From contig NZ_AYZD01000018.1 in assembly GCF_001436755.1 (NCBI RefSeq), positions 124,001-188,000 of the forward strand: 64,000 bases of DNA. Direction: 5' to 3'. Shown here in pieces: positions 1 to 7,838 of the stretch (positions are counted from its first letter, which is position 1; each line of letters starts with the position of its first letter). The position numbers were made by a program, and so were the translations under genes. Under the pieces are notes generated by a model, which saw nothing but the letters and a program-made list of their open reading frames with translations, searched no databases and was not told where the DNA came from. The stretch comes from Liquorilactobacillus aquaticus DSM 21051 (lineage in GTDB: Bacteria > Bacillota > Bacilli > Lactobacillales > Lactobacillaceae).

Positions 1-707
1 CCAATCACCATTTGAATTGCGACTGCTTCTCCAAAAGCCTGCGACATTCCAAACAAAATTGCAACAGCAACTTGCGGCCTTGCAATCGGCAAAACAACCT
101 TATGCAAAGTTTGCCACTGAGTTGCTCCCAGCGCACGGGATGTGTACCGATATGCTTCGGGAACTCCTTTAAGAGCATCAACACACAAAGTTGAAATAGT
201 TGGCAGAATCATTATTGCAAGAATGATCGCTCCAGAAAGTAAACCAAAACCGGTCCCCCCCATAGTGGATCGTAGTAAGGGAACAATAACTGATATTCCA
301 ACAAAACCATACACAACTGCTGGAATACCTATCAGCATTTCAATCGCAAGGCGTAAATATTTTTTACTTTTAGAAGACTTAATTTCAGAAATAAAAATAG
401 CTGTTCCAAAAGAGAACGGAAAAGCTAACAACACGGCCAGAATAGTAACCGTTATCGAGCCAATCATCATAGATAATGCTCCAAATTTGTCATTGTTTGG
501 ATCCCATCTTACCCCACTAAGGAACGATAATGGTGACACTTTATCTTTTAAAAACAGGAGCAGACCTTTATACGTTATAAAAAATATCAAGGCAACTATA
601 ATCAATACACTTATTCCTATGCAAAAAAAAGTCAAATATTGCCCTTTTTTTTCTCTTCTGCTAGCTGTAGAACTTTTTTTAAGGTCTATTTGTATCGGAT
701 CTAGCAA
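1..707 (-). CDS. pstC: Phosphate ABC transporter permease PstC (3' end cut by window edge)
   Basis: This is the inner-membrane permease subunit of the high-affinity phosphate importer; with PstA it forms the channel fed by PstS. The reverse-strand translation has one N-terminal membrane segment, then the binding-protein-dependent permease domain with GSITVTILAVLLAFPFSFG, GIPAVVYGFVG and the EAA-type loop EAYRYTSRALGATQWQ followed by LHKVVLP, which contacts the ATPase. About 235 codons are visible and the frame is open at position 1, so the C-terminus is missing. I chose the TTG at 707 because a GGGAG Shine-Dalgarno lies about 11 bases upstream. It overlaps the end of pstS by 29 bases, which suggests translational coupling. 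Confidence 0.9.
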   Translation of the reverse strand, partial: MLDPIQIDLKKSSTASRREKKGQYLTFFCIGISVLIIVALIFFITYKGLLLFLKDKVSPLSFLSGVRWDPNNDKFGALSMMIGSITVTILAVLLAFPFSFGTAIFISEIKSSKSKKYLRLAIEMLIGIPAVVYGFVGISVIVPLLRSTMGGTGFGLLSGAIILAIMILPTISTLCVDALKGVPEAYRYTSRALGATQWQTLHKVVLPIARPQVAVAILFGMSQAFGEAVAIQMVI

Positions 708-1581
708 TATTTTTGTGACTCCCTTCCGAACTACTTAGTGTTCCATTATCAGAACGTTTAATACTCATGGAAGAAACTGGAATATAGCCTAGCTTAGGAA
801 TAATTTTTTGTTGAACATAGTCAGACATCATGTAGTTCAAAAAAGAACGCGTGTTTTTGTCATTTTTTTTAAGAGTATACATATGTTCATAGGCCCAAAT
901 CTTCCATTTGTTACTTTTAACATTCTGCATTGAAGGTTTTACTCCGTCAATGCTTAATGGCTGAATTTTTTTATTAATATATGGAAAAGCGATATAAGAA
1001 ATTGCGCCTGGAGTCGCCCCCACGATTTTGCATACAGTACCACTTGAACTTTGTTCTTGGGCGACCATACTGCTATGTCCGGCGAGACCCCATTTTTCAA
1101 AATTATTTCGTGTTCCACTTCCAATCGAACGGTTAATAACAGTAATTTTTAAATCTTCCCCGCCTAATTGACGCCAATTTACAATTTTACCAGTAAAAAT
1201 AGCAACTAATTGCCTCTGAGAAACATTTTTCACTCCAGCCTTTGGATTAACAATGGGAGTAATGCCTGTAACCGCAATTAAATGATCTCTCAATCTAGAT
1301 GCGTTAATCCCCTTCTTTTCAGAAGCAAATAGATCTGAATTTCCAATATCAATTGCGCCTTCTTGCACCTGGCTCACACCCGTTCCTGATCCTCCCCCTT
1401 GAACATTAATAACTGTTCCTGGGTGCCGCAGATTATAACCTTTTGCAGCCATTTCAACTATTGGTTGAAATGCTGTTGATCCTGCTAATGTGAGCGAATT
1501 TCTTTCCAAAGGTCTACAAGCTGTTAAAAAAGTCACTGTCATCAGTATTAAACAGCTCAATTTAAATTTTCTATTGAACAT
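679..1581 (-). CDS. pstS: Phosphate-binding lipoprotein PstS
   Basis: This is the extracellular phosphate-binding component of the Pst importer, 300 residues. The N-terminus is a lipoprotein signal peptide with lipobox LTAC, so Cys22 should be diacylated and anchor the protein outside the membrane. The phosphate-binding loops are recognisable: AGSTAFQP (about residues 33-40), GGGSGTG and SIGSGTRNNF. It lies 10 bases downstream of phoR and overlaps pstC, so receptor, permease and the controlling two-component system are probably co-transcribed. A GGGGAG sits only two bases from the ATG, so TAGG further upstream may be the real ribosome-binding site. Confidence 0.93.
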   Translation of the reverse strand: MFNRKFKLSCLILMTVTFLTACRPLERNSLTLAGSTAFQPIVEMAAKGYNLRHPGTVINVQGGGSGTGVSQVQEGAIDIGNSDLFASEKKGINASRLRDHLIAVTGITPIVNPKAGVKNVSQRQLVAIFTGKIVNWRQLGGEDLKITVINRSIGSGTRNNFEKWGLAGHSSMVAQEQSSSGTVCKIVGATPGAISYIAFPYINKKIQPLSIDGVKPSMQNVKSNKWKIWAYEHMYTLKKNDKNTRSFLNYMMSDYVQQKIIPKLGYIPVSSMSIKRSDNGTLSSSEGSHKNIARSDTNRP

Positions 1582-1591
1582 ACTCCCCTAC

Positions 1592-2995
1592 CTAACTCAG
1601 ATTATCTTTCATTTCTAATGGAAACGTAACTGCAAATCTAGAGCCAACTCCCACTTGGCTTTTGACCTCAATTTTACCGGACAAAGCTTTCACATACTCT
1701 TTTACAACCGCTAAACCTAGCCCTGTTCCACCATTTTGTCTTGAACGTGAAGTATCAATTCGATAAAAGCGCTCAAATATCCTCTCTTGCTCATCTTTAG
1801 GAATTCCGTACCCAGTATCCTGTATACTCAAGCACCAATCTTTTTCCCTGACTTCGCCACTAATCCAAAGTTTGCCCGCTGTTTTATTGTACTTGATTCC
1901 ATTTTGAATAAGGTTATTAACAACGTGTTGCAACTTATTTTTATCAACATTTATTTGACAATCAGCAGGTATTTGAAGATCCACTTCAATCTGCTTTTTT
2001 TCAAGTTCCGGTTTAAATGTCCTTAAGATGTCGGTAATAAAAGCATGCAGATTAAGCATTGAGAGATTGAGTTGCGGTTTGGAATCTATTCTGGCAAGTG
2101 AAAGTATATCCTCCACTAATTCAGTCAATTTCAGACTTTCCTGATATACGATTTTTAGGAATTCCTCACGAGTTTGCTTATCATCCATTGCCCCTTGCAG
2201 CAACGTCTCGGTAAAACCCGTGATTGCAGTTATAGGGGTTTTCAACTCATGACTAACATTACCGACAAAATCCATCTGCATCCGTTCAATTTCTTTTAGT
2301 TCTGTAATATCATACAGAAGAGCCATCACTAAAAAATGATGCGAATTGATTGGAACATAAACAACATGGGCATCTACATTTTTATTAGTCGCTTCAATCT
2401 TTATTTCCTGATGTTGATCCTGATGAGTTTGAAATGTTTCCTCAATCAACCGACTTAGTTCATATGTTCTGACCTCATTAACGTAAAGCTGACCTTTTAC
2501 GTTCATCTCACGACCCATCAATTCACTCATCGCGTGATTACCTAAATATATTTTCTGGTCTTGATCAAGTACCATTACTCCAATTGTTAAATACTCCATT
2601 AATGAGAAGTATCCTCTTTGCTGCGTTAAAAAATCTTTGGAGATATCACGTTGCATACTTTGAACACCATTAATCGCACGCGCCAATTCATAGTAGGGAT
2701 CACTGGGTTCGAGCAGCAAGTGTCCAGGTTCTTCACCTTCAATAACTGCACGTAGTTTTGAGCTCAGCATATCAATTTCTTTTTTGTGCTGATGATAAGC
2801 CACTAAGCGAACCGCTGTTGAAACGAAGGCCAGAAGTACTGCAGTCAGCAACAGAACTATGAATCTATTATTTTCCCAGAAAACATTGCTAGATCCTCGA
2901 TGCCATCCATTAGAGGAAAAAGAGACCAGCATCAAACACGCAAAACTTATTAGAAAATTTATTGAAAAGAATTTAAAAGTCTTTATTTTCTCCAC
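1592..2995 (-). CDS. phoR: PhoR-type sensor histidine kinase
   Basis: This is the membrane histidine kinase of the phosphate two-component system; it should phosphorylate the adjacent PhoP. The order is a membrane segment, a short outside loop of about 20 residues, a second membrane segment, a linker, a PAS-like domain (EYLTIGVMVLDQDQ), a HisKA domain with the phospho-acceptor motif VSHELKTPITAITGF, and a HATPase domain with NNLIQNGIKYN, DTGYGIP and GGTGLGLAVVKEY. The tiny outside loop argues against a ligand-binding external domain, so sensing may run through PAS or Pst contacts (inference). The start is unsure: GTG at 2995 overlaps the end of phoP by 23 bases (467 aa); an ATG at 3085 would add 30 atypical residues. 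Confidence 0.88.
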   Translation of the reverse strand: MEKIKTFKFFSINFLISFACLMLVSFSSNGWHRGSSNVFWENNRFIVLLLTAVLLAFVSTAVRLVAYHQHKKEIDMLSSKLRAVIEGEEPGHLLLEPSDPYYELARAINGVQSMQRDISKDFLTQQRGYFSLMEYLTIGVMVLDQDQKIYLGNHAMSELMGREMNVKGQLYVNEVRTYELSRLIEETFQTHQDQHQEIKIEATNKNVDAHVVYVPINSHHFLVMALLYDITELKEIERMQMDFVGNVSHELKTPITAITGFTETLLQGAMDDKQTREEFLKIVYQESLKLTELVEDILSLARIDSKPQLNLSMLNLHAFITDILRTFKPELEKKQIEVDLQIPADCQINVDKNKLQHVVNNLIQNGIKYNKTAGKLWISGEVREKDWCLSIQDTGYGIPKDEQERIFERFYRIDTSRSRQNGGTGLGLAVVKEYVKALSGKIEVKSQVGVGSRFAVTFPLEMKDNLS

Positions 2996-3698
2996 CTTCA
3001 AATCGATAGCCAAAGCCCCTAACCGTCTCAATATACTTCGGATTCTTTGGATCCTTTTCAATCTTCTCCCGTAAATGACTGACATGCATATCTACCATCC
3101 GTGTTTGACCAACATAATCATATCCCCAAACGCCATTTAATAGTTTCTCCCTACTCAATACGCGATGCTGGCGTTTTATGAAATAAGCAAGCAGCTCGAA
3201 TTCTTTAGGCGTTAATTTTATTTTATTCTTGTTTTTTTCGACTGTATAATTTGTTAGATCAACTAATATATCATCAAAGCTGAAACGTTCATCTTCATCA
3301 TCCAACTTATTATCTTCCTGTTCATGACTTACTTCGTCAGTCCTTCTCCCAATAGCTTTAATTCTTGCTAAAACTTCTCTAGGAGAAAAAGGTTTAGTCA
3401 AATAATCATCTGCACCCAATTCTAATCCTATGACTTTGTCGTATTCTTCTCCCTTAGCCGTCAGTATCATGATAGGCGTTTTGACTTTTTCTTGCCTTAA
3501 ACGACGTGTAACTTCTAGACCATCCATTTGAGGCAGCATTAAATCCAATAAAATAAAATCATACGTTTTTGTTATTCCTTTCTTTAAAGCAGTACCACCA
3601 TCCATCGCTGTTTCAACTTGATACCCAGCTTTTTCAAGGTTATATTTCAGTAACGTCACAATTGCAGCTTCATCATCCACCACTAAAACTTTCTTCAC
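2973..3698 (-). CDS. phoP: PhoP-type OmpR-family response regulator
   Basis: This is the transcription factor of the phosphate two-component system, 241 residues. The receiver domain shows the acidic pair VVDDE (Asp8/Asp9), the phospho-acceptor in LLDLMLPQMDG (Asp52) and the conserved Lys in DDYLTKPFSPREVLARI. The C-terminal winged helix includes LTPKEFELLAYF, VWGYDYVG, VDMHVSHLREKIE and TVRGFGYRFE. I chose GTG at 3698 because a GGGGGA Shine-Dalgarno lies six bases upstream; a TTG 15 bases earlier overlaps that site. It sits 20 bases after the MinJ-like gene and overlaps phoR, so the PDZ protein, PhoP, PhoR and Pst probably share a transcript. Confidence 0.93.
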   Translation of the reverse strand: MKKVLVVDDEAAIVTLLKYNLEKAGYQVETAMDGGTALKKGITKTYDFILLDLMLPQMDGLEVTRRLRQEKVKTPIMILTAKGEEYDKVIGLELGADDYLTKPFSPREVLARIKAIGRRTDEVSHEQEDNKLDDEDERFSFDDILVDLTNYTVEKNKNKIKLTPKEFELLAYFIKRQHRVLSREKLLNGVWGYDYVGQTRMVDMHVSHLREKIEKDPKNPKYIETVRGFGYRFEGGENKDF

Positions 3699-3718
3699 AA
3701 GTAGTCCCCCCAAAAAAA

Positions 3719-4870
3719 TTAATGGAATATAATCAACCCAATCTCATGCGGTGAATCTGCAAAAATAGCACTTTCTGCTAATTTCAGATCTCCTCCATAA
3801 GTTCGTACTCTAAAACGACAATAAGTTGAATCTCTTTTTAATGCTTTATATAGCCCTTCTTCATTTGTAACATTGATACCATTGCAAGAAATAATGATAT
3901 CTCCTGCCTTTAAATTCATTTTAGCGGCTGGAGTATGGGGCTGAACAGCAATCACCCGTACACCATTCTTCGTCTCTGCATACCAGCGACCCTCGCGCCG
4001 ATCCTTTTGCACACGCATAACTGTCTGGACGCCTAATAAAAAAGTCATTAGCAGTAGCCCAGCAATAGTCAACTTAGGCAAAAAAGCAGAGATAATAACA
4101 AAGATTGCACTATAAACCATCCAGAAAAGGGACTGCTTACGAATTTTTCTTACAGCTGTTGCCAAGGGCTGACGCCAAAAACTGACCGCACCGGTAACCC
4201 AAAAGGGTAAAATGAAAAGTCCAAATTTCTGACCATTAATTGAAAAAAGCGGCCAAAAGCCAAGCATACTATGAAACAAGTCCCCGGGAACCAAGATTAA
4301 CAAGGGAACTAGTACTGATTCTCGCCAGTTATATCTAACAAGTCTCCGTCCTCGTTTGCCATTATGGATGCTGGGCATAAGTGAAAATTGATCAACACTT
4401 TGAAGTATTAGATATCTGAATAGGAAAAAAAGCGTACATAAAACAAAAATTGAAACGCCACTGGCATAAAAAAAGTGTTCATTAATCTTGATTAAACCGA
4501 GAATTGTCTGTTCTCCAAGATAAGTTTGATTTAGTAACCACAAAAGAGGCAAAGCCATTGTCAAGCAAAGAACCCCAGTGTCAGTAAAAAGATAAAGCAA
4601 CAATCCAAAACAGATCAAAATCTCATACACTATAATCCACTGCACCGGAAGCATCGTGCCCAAAAGAAACGCAATCACCGAGCCTATTATGCAAAAGAAG
4701 AAGCCGTTTTTTATAAGGTGCCTTCCTTCATAGAAATCATGATTAATTGCTATTCGAAAATTCAATCGTTCATTTTTTATCCGTTTCTGATATGCGATAC
4801 ATGTGATCAAAATACATATCCACAAAGCAGGCTGCATAAAAAGATGCAAGAATAATTTAAAAACCCACAT
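3719..4870 (-). CDS. Polytopic membrane protein with C-terminal PDZ domain, MinJ-like
   Basis: A 383-residue membrane protein with about seven or eight hydrophobic segments in the first 290 residues and a C-terminal PDZ domain (VIAVQPHTPAAKMNLKAGD, then IIISCNGINVTNEEGLYKAL). This architecture and the position beside ftsEX match B. subtilis MinJ (YvjD), which links DivIVA to MinD and helps place the division septum. No protease catalytic motif is visible, so the PDZ domain probably serves as a scaffold. The ATG at 4870 has an AGGAGG site. A promoter and the ftsX terminator lie upstream, while phoP follows after 20 bases. The MinJ role is inferred from architecture and context. Confidence 0.72.
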   Translation of the reverse strand: MWVFKLFLHLFMQPALWICILITCIAYQKRIKNERLNFRIAINHDFYEGRHLIKNGFFFCIIGSVIAFLLGTMLPVQWIIVYEILICFGLLLYLFTDTGVLCLTMALPLLWLLNQTYLGEQTILGLIKINEHFFYASGVSIFVLCTLFFLFRYLILQSVDQFSLMPSIHNGKRGRRLVRYNWRESVLVPLLILVPGDLFHSMLGFWPLFSINGQKFGLFILPFWVTGAVSFWRQPLATAVRKIRKQSLFWMVYSAIFVIISAFLPKLTIAGLLLMTFLLGVQTVMRVQKDRREGRWYAETKNGVRVIAVQPHTPAAKMNLKAGDIIISCNGINVTNEEGLYKALKRDSTYCRFRVRTYGGDLKLAESAIFADSPHEIGLIIFH

Positions 4871-4905
4871 TTAAGTTTCATCCTCCTAAGGTAATGCTTA
4901 TTCAC

Positions 4906-4934
4906 AGTATAGCAATTTATATCTTTAAGCACAA
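4906..4934 (-). promoter_or_regulatory. Predicted sigma-A promoter of the minJ-like/phoPR/pst unit
   Basis: On the minus strand, TTGTGC (4934-4929), a 17-base spacer and TATACT (4911-4906) with an extended -10 TGC. It lies between the ftsX terminator and the PDZ gene. No convincing PhoP box repeats were recognised here by eye. Confidence 0.6.
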
Positions 4935-4951
4935 AATTCTCACAATTGAAT

Positions 4952-4989
4952 TAAAAAAATACCATTACCTACGTGAGATAATGGTATTT
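4952..4989 (-). terminator. Rho-independent terminator after ftsX
   Basis: AATACCATTA pairs with TAATGGTATT around an 11-base loop, followed on the minus strand by a run of seven T. It starts about 10 bases after the ftsX stop and separates ftsEX from the PDZ-phoPR-pst unit. Confidence 0.85.
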
Positions 4990-4998
4990 TCGAAGCTA

Positions 4999-5886
4999 TT
5001 AAATTCTTAAGAACCTTCTCATTGAAAGGCCTGATCCGATAGCACCAATTAAAATACCGATTAGAATCATCAATATATCGATCTGGACCAAAAAAACGCC
5101 AGGCGAAAGCAAGCGATACCCTGTACTTGCTAAAGATGCGGAAAGTATTCCATGTACCCAGACATACCCGATATCAACTACGATAATTGGCAGTATTGCA
5201 CCAAATAATCCTGTCCATGCACCTTCGAGAATAAAAGGCCACCTAATAAAACTATTTGTCGCTCCAACGAGACGCATAATAGAAATTTCATTGCGCCGTG
5301 ATAAAATTGTGATTTTTATTGTGTTTGAAATCAGAAATACGGCTACAAAAAGTAATAATAAACTAATTCCTATCCCCCATTTTTGAATTCCATCCACAAT
5401 TCTGAACAGTTTTTTAGCAGATGCCCCACCGTATTTAGCATCATATACGTGCTTCATAGTACGAGCTTTTTTGGCAACCGTTACCGTTTGTGATGGCTTT
5501 TTTGTTTTAACAACATAAACATCATTTAAGGGATTATCATCCCCACCAAATAACTTAAACTCATTACCATAACTTCCAACAACATTTTTCAATTCTTGTT
5601 CTTTACTCGAAAATTTAATGCTGTGAATGCTATCAAGTTCACTCAAATTTTTCTTCAATACTTTCCGCTGTTGAGAAGTTGTTCCACGATCAATCAATAC
5701 ACGCACTTGAACATCATTTTCAATATCAGAAGCAATTTTATTAACGTTCATTATAATTGACAACAGGACACCTACAAGTAGCAGTGTAACAGTAACTGCA
5801 CTAAAAGCAGCAACCGACATCCAGCCATTACGTTTCAGACTTTTAAAACTTTCAACAAGATGCCCTTTAAAGGTTATTGCTTTCAT
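4999..5886 (-). CDS. ftsX: Cell division ABC transporter permease FtsX
   Basis: FtsX is the membrane partner of FtsE; in Gram-positive bacteria the complex activates extracellular peptidoglycan hydrolases during growth and division. The protein (295 aa) has the family layout: a cytoplasmic N-terminus, a first membrane segment (AAFSAVTVTLLLVGVLLSI), an extracellular domain of about 120 residues (QVRVLIDRGTTS, FSSKEQEL), then three membrane segments with the FtsX-family stretch ISIMRLVGATNSFIRWPFI. I chose ATG at 5886 because GAGAGGGGG lies seven bases upstream; longer frames lack this. It overlaps ftsE by 20 bases. The secreted NlpC/P60 protein at 59158-60393 is a plausible target (inference). 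Confidence 0.93.
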   Translation of the reverse strand: MKAITFKGHLVESFKSLKRNGWMSVAAFSAVTVTLLLVGVLLSIIMNVNKIASDIENDVQVRVLIDRGTTSQQRKVLKKNLSELDSIHSIKFSSKEQELKNVVGSYGNEFKLFGGDDNPLNDVYVVKTKKPSQTVTVAKKARTMKHVYDAKYGGASAKKLFRIVDGIQKWGIGISLLLLFVAVFLISNTIKITILSRRNEISIMRLVGATNSFIRWPFILEGAWTGLFGAILPIIVVDIGYVWVHGILSASLASTGYRLLSPGVFLVQIDILMILIGILIGAIGSGLSMRRFLRI

Positions 5887-6562
5887 CTTTGTAGCCCCCT
5901 CTCTTCTGATCGCGAATAACTCTGCCATCATCAATTTCAATTACGCGGTGTTTGCGTTCGTTCACAATGGAACTATTATGAGTAGCCATGACAACTGTTG
6001 TTCCTTTTTTATTGATACGTTCAATTATTTCCATGATATCATTTGCCGTACCAGGATCAAGATTTCCTGTTGGTTCATCAGCAATCAAAATACGCGGTTT
6101 ATTAGCAATTGCACGCGCAATCGCAATTCTTTGTTGCTCGCCACCTGAAAGTTCATTAGGAAAAACATCTGTTTTATCTGCAAGCCCCACCAATTCTAAA
6201 ACTCTCTCCACTCGTTCTTTGACCTTCTCAGGACTTTTTTCAATTACTTGTAACGCGTAAGCGACGTTTTCAAACACCGTTAACTTAGGTAACAATTTAA
6301 AGTCTTGAAAAACGACACCTAATTCGCGTCGTAGAAAAGGTATCTCTTTATTTTTTATTTTTTCAAGCTCAAATTCATTTATTTTTATTTGGCCGGATGT
6401 CGGTATTTCTTCTCGATACATCATTTTGATAAAGGTTGATTTCCCCGCACCACTAGGCCCAACAACATAAACAAATTCCCCCTGCTTAATGGTTATCGTA
6501 AAGTCATTAGCTGCGATGACCTTATTATCATATTCTTTAAAAACATGTTTAAATTCAATCAA
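5867..6562 (-). CDS. ftsE: Cell division ATP-binding protein FtsE
   Basis: This is the ATPase of the FtsEX complex on the inner face of the membrane. All ABC motifs are present: Walker A GPSGAGKST (about residues 35-43), Q-loop VFQDFKLLP, signature LSGGEQQRIAIARAIA, Walker B ILIADEPTGNLDP and switch His in VVMATHN. The length (231 aa) fits the family. The start is the TTG at 6562, eight bases after an AGGAGG; upstream in-frame codons run into that site. It overlaps ftsX by 20 bases and follows prfB, an order also found in other lactobacilli. Confidence 0.95.
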   Translation of the reverse strand: MIEFKHVFKEYDNKVIAANDFTITIKQGEFVYVVGPSGAGKSTFIKMMYREEIPTSGQIKINEFELEKIKNKEIPFLRRELGVVFQDFKLLPKLTVFENVAYALQVIEKSPEKVKERVERVLELVGLADKTDVFPNELSGGEQQRIAIARAIANKPRILIADEPTGNLDPGTANDIMEIIERINKKGTTVVMATHNSSIVNERKHRVIEIDDGRVIRDQKRGGYKDESNNL

Positions 6563-6659
6563 AAGGATGTTCCTCCTTATTTTCTGATACACACCACAGT
6601 ATTATATCATTTATAAGGTTTGTAATATTTCAAAAAGATTACAAATAAGTTTCAATTTT

Positions 6660-7779
6660 TTAGCTAGGATTCTTACTTTGAAGTTTATACTGCAAGTAAG
6701 CATTAATAAATTCATCTAATTCTCCATCCATCACACTTTGGACGTTCCCAGTTTCATAGCCAGTTCGATGATCTTTGACCATCGAATAAGGATGAAAAAC
6801 GTACGAACGAATTTGTGAACCCCAACCAATATCCAATTGTTGGCCTTGGATTTCAGCCTTTTTCTTCTGCTGTTCCTCCAGTTTTAATTGATACAATTTA
6901 GAACGCAGCATACTTTCAGCCGTAGCTCGGTTTTGAAATTGCGACCGCTGTGCTTGACTAGATACCACAATTCCTGTAGGTATATGAATCAAGCGCACGG
7001 CTGAAGATGTTTTGTTAATATGCTGACCACCGGCACCGCTCGACCTAAAGACTTCCATCTTGATATCGTCGGAACGTAATTCAATATCGACATTATCATC
7101 CAACTCAGGCATAACATTGACTGATGCAAAAGAAGTATGTCTTCTTCCCGCAGCATCAAAGGGAGAGATTCTAACTAAACGATGAACTCCCTTTTCACTG
7201 CGCAGATATCCATATGCATTATTTCCTTTGATTAACAACGTTACACTTTTTATCCCCGCTTCATCACCTGCTAGATAATCTAGTGTCTCGACTTCAAAAT
7301 CATGCTGCTGTGACCAACGACTGTACATTCTCAAAAGCATAGATCCCCAATCTTGCGACTCAGTTCCCCCTGCCCCTGGATGTATTTCGACAATCGCATT
7401 GCTGTGGTCATATTTGCCACTTAGCAAAAGTTCAAGCTGATATTTTTGGAGCCTCTTTTGTGTTTTATTGACTTTCTGATCCAATTCACTTAAAAGATCT
7501 TCATCGTCCGGTTCAGATTGTAATAGTTCAAAAAGGACTTCCAACTCTTCAACGGCTTCTGACAAAGTATTAAAATTATCAAACTTGACCTTCAAGCTAT
7601 TATTAACTTCAATTAGCTTTTGGGCCGCAACTTGATCATTCCAAAAATTGGGATCAGCCATCTTTACTTCATTTTCAGATATTTTTTCATTAAGGGCATC
7701 TAAGTCAAAGAGACCCCCTAAAGTCTGTGACTTGTTTTTTCATTTTTTCGATACTGTGCTTGTATTCACTAAGTTCCAT
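6660..7779 (-). CDS. prfB: Peptide chain release factor 2, expressed by +1 frameshift
   Basis: RF2 reads UGA and UAA and triggers peptide release on the ribosome. The gene is in two frames. The first runs from ATG 7779 for 24 codons and ends at an in-frame UGA (7707-7705) in the classic slippery context TCT CTT TGA C, preceded by an AGGGGG stimulator. A +1 shift reads GAC and continues for 348 codons, giving 372 residues. Domain hallmarks are present: the tripeptide SPF in [15 protein letters not shown] and the catalytic GGQ in [18 protein letters not shown]. The shift autoregulates RF2: low RF2 lets ribosomes pause at UGA and slip. The secA terminator lies directly upstream. Confidence 0.97.
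7704..7720 (-). promoter_or_regulatory. prfB programmed +1 frameshift site
   Basis: On the minus strand the order is AGGGGG, TCT, CTT, TGA, C. The internal Shine-Dalgarno, the CTT slippery codon and the weak UGA-C stop context are the three known requirements, and all are intact. Confidence 0.97.
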
Positions 7780-7794
7780 TTCATTTTCTCCTTC

Positions 7795-7825
7795 AAAAAA
7801 AGCTGGGACATTTATGTCTCAGCCC
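7795..7825 (-). terminator. Terminator after secA, abutting the prfB ribosome-binding site
   Basis: GCTGAGACAT pairs with ATGTCCCAGC across a short loop, followed by seven T on the minus strand. The T run ends right at the GAAGGAG of prfB, so prfB depends on read-through or on a promoter I cannot place. Confidence 0.8.
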
Positions 7826-7838
7826 CTTAATATTGATT

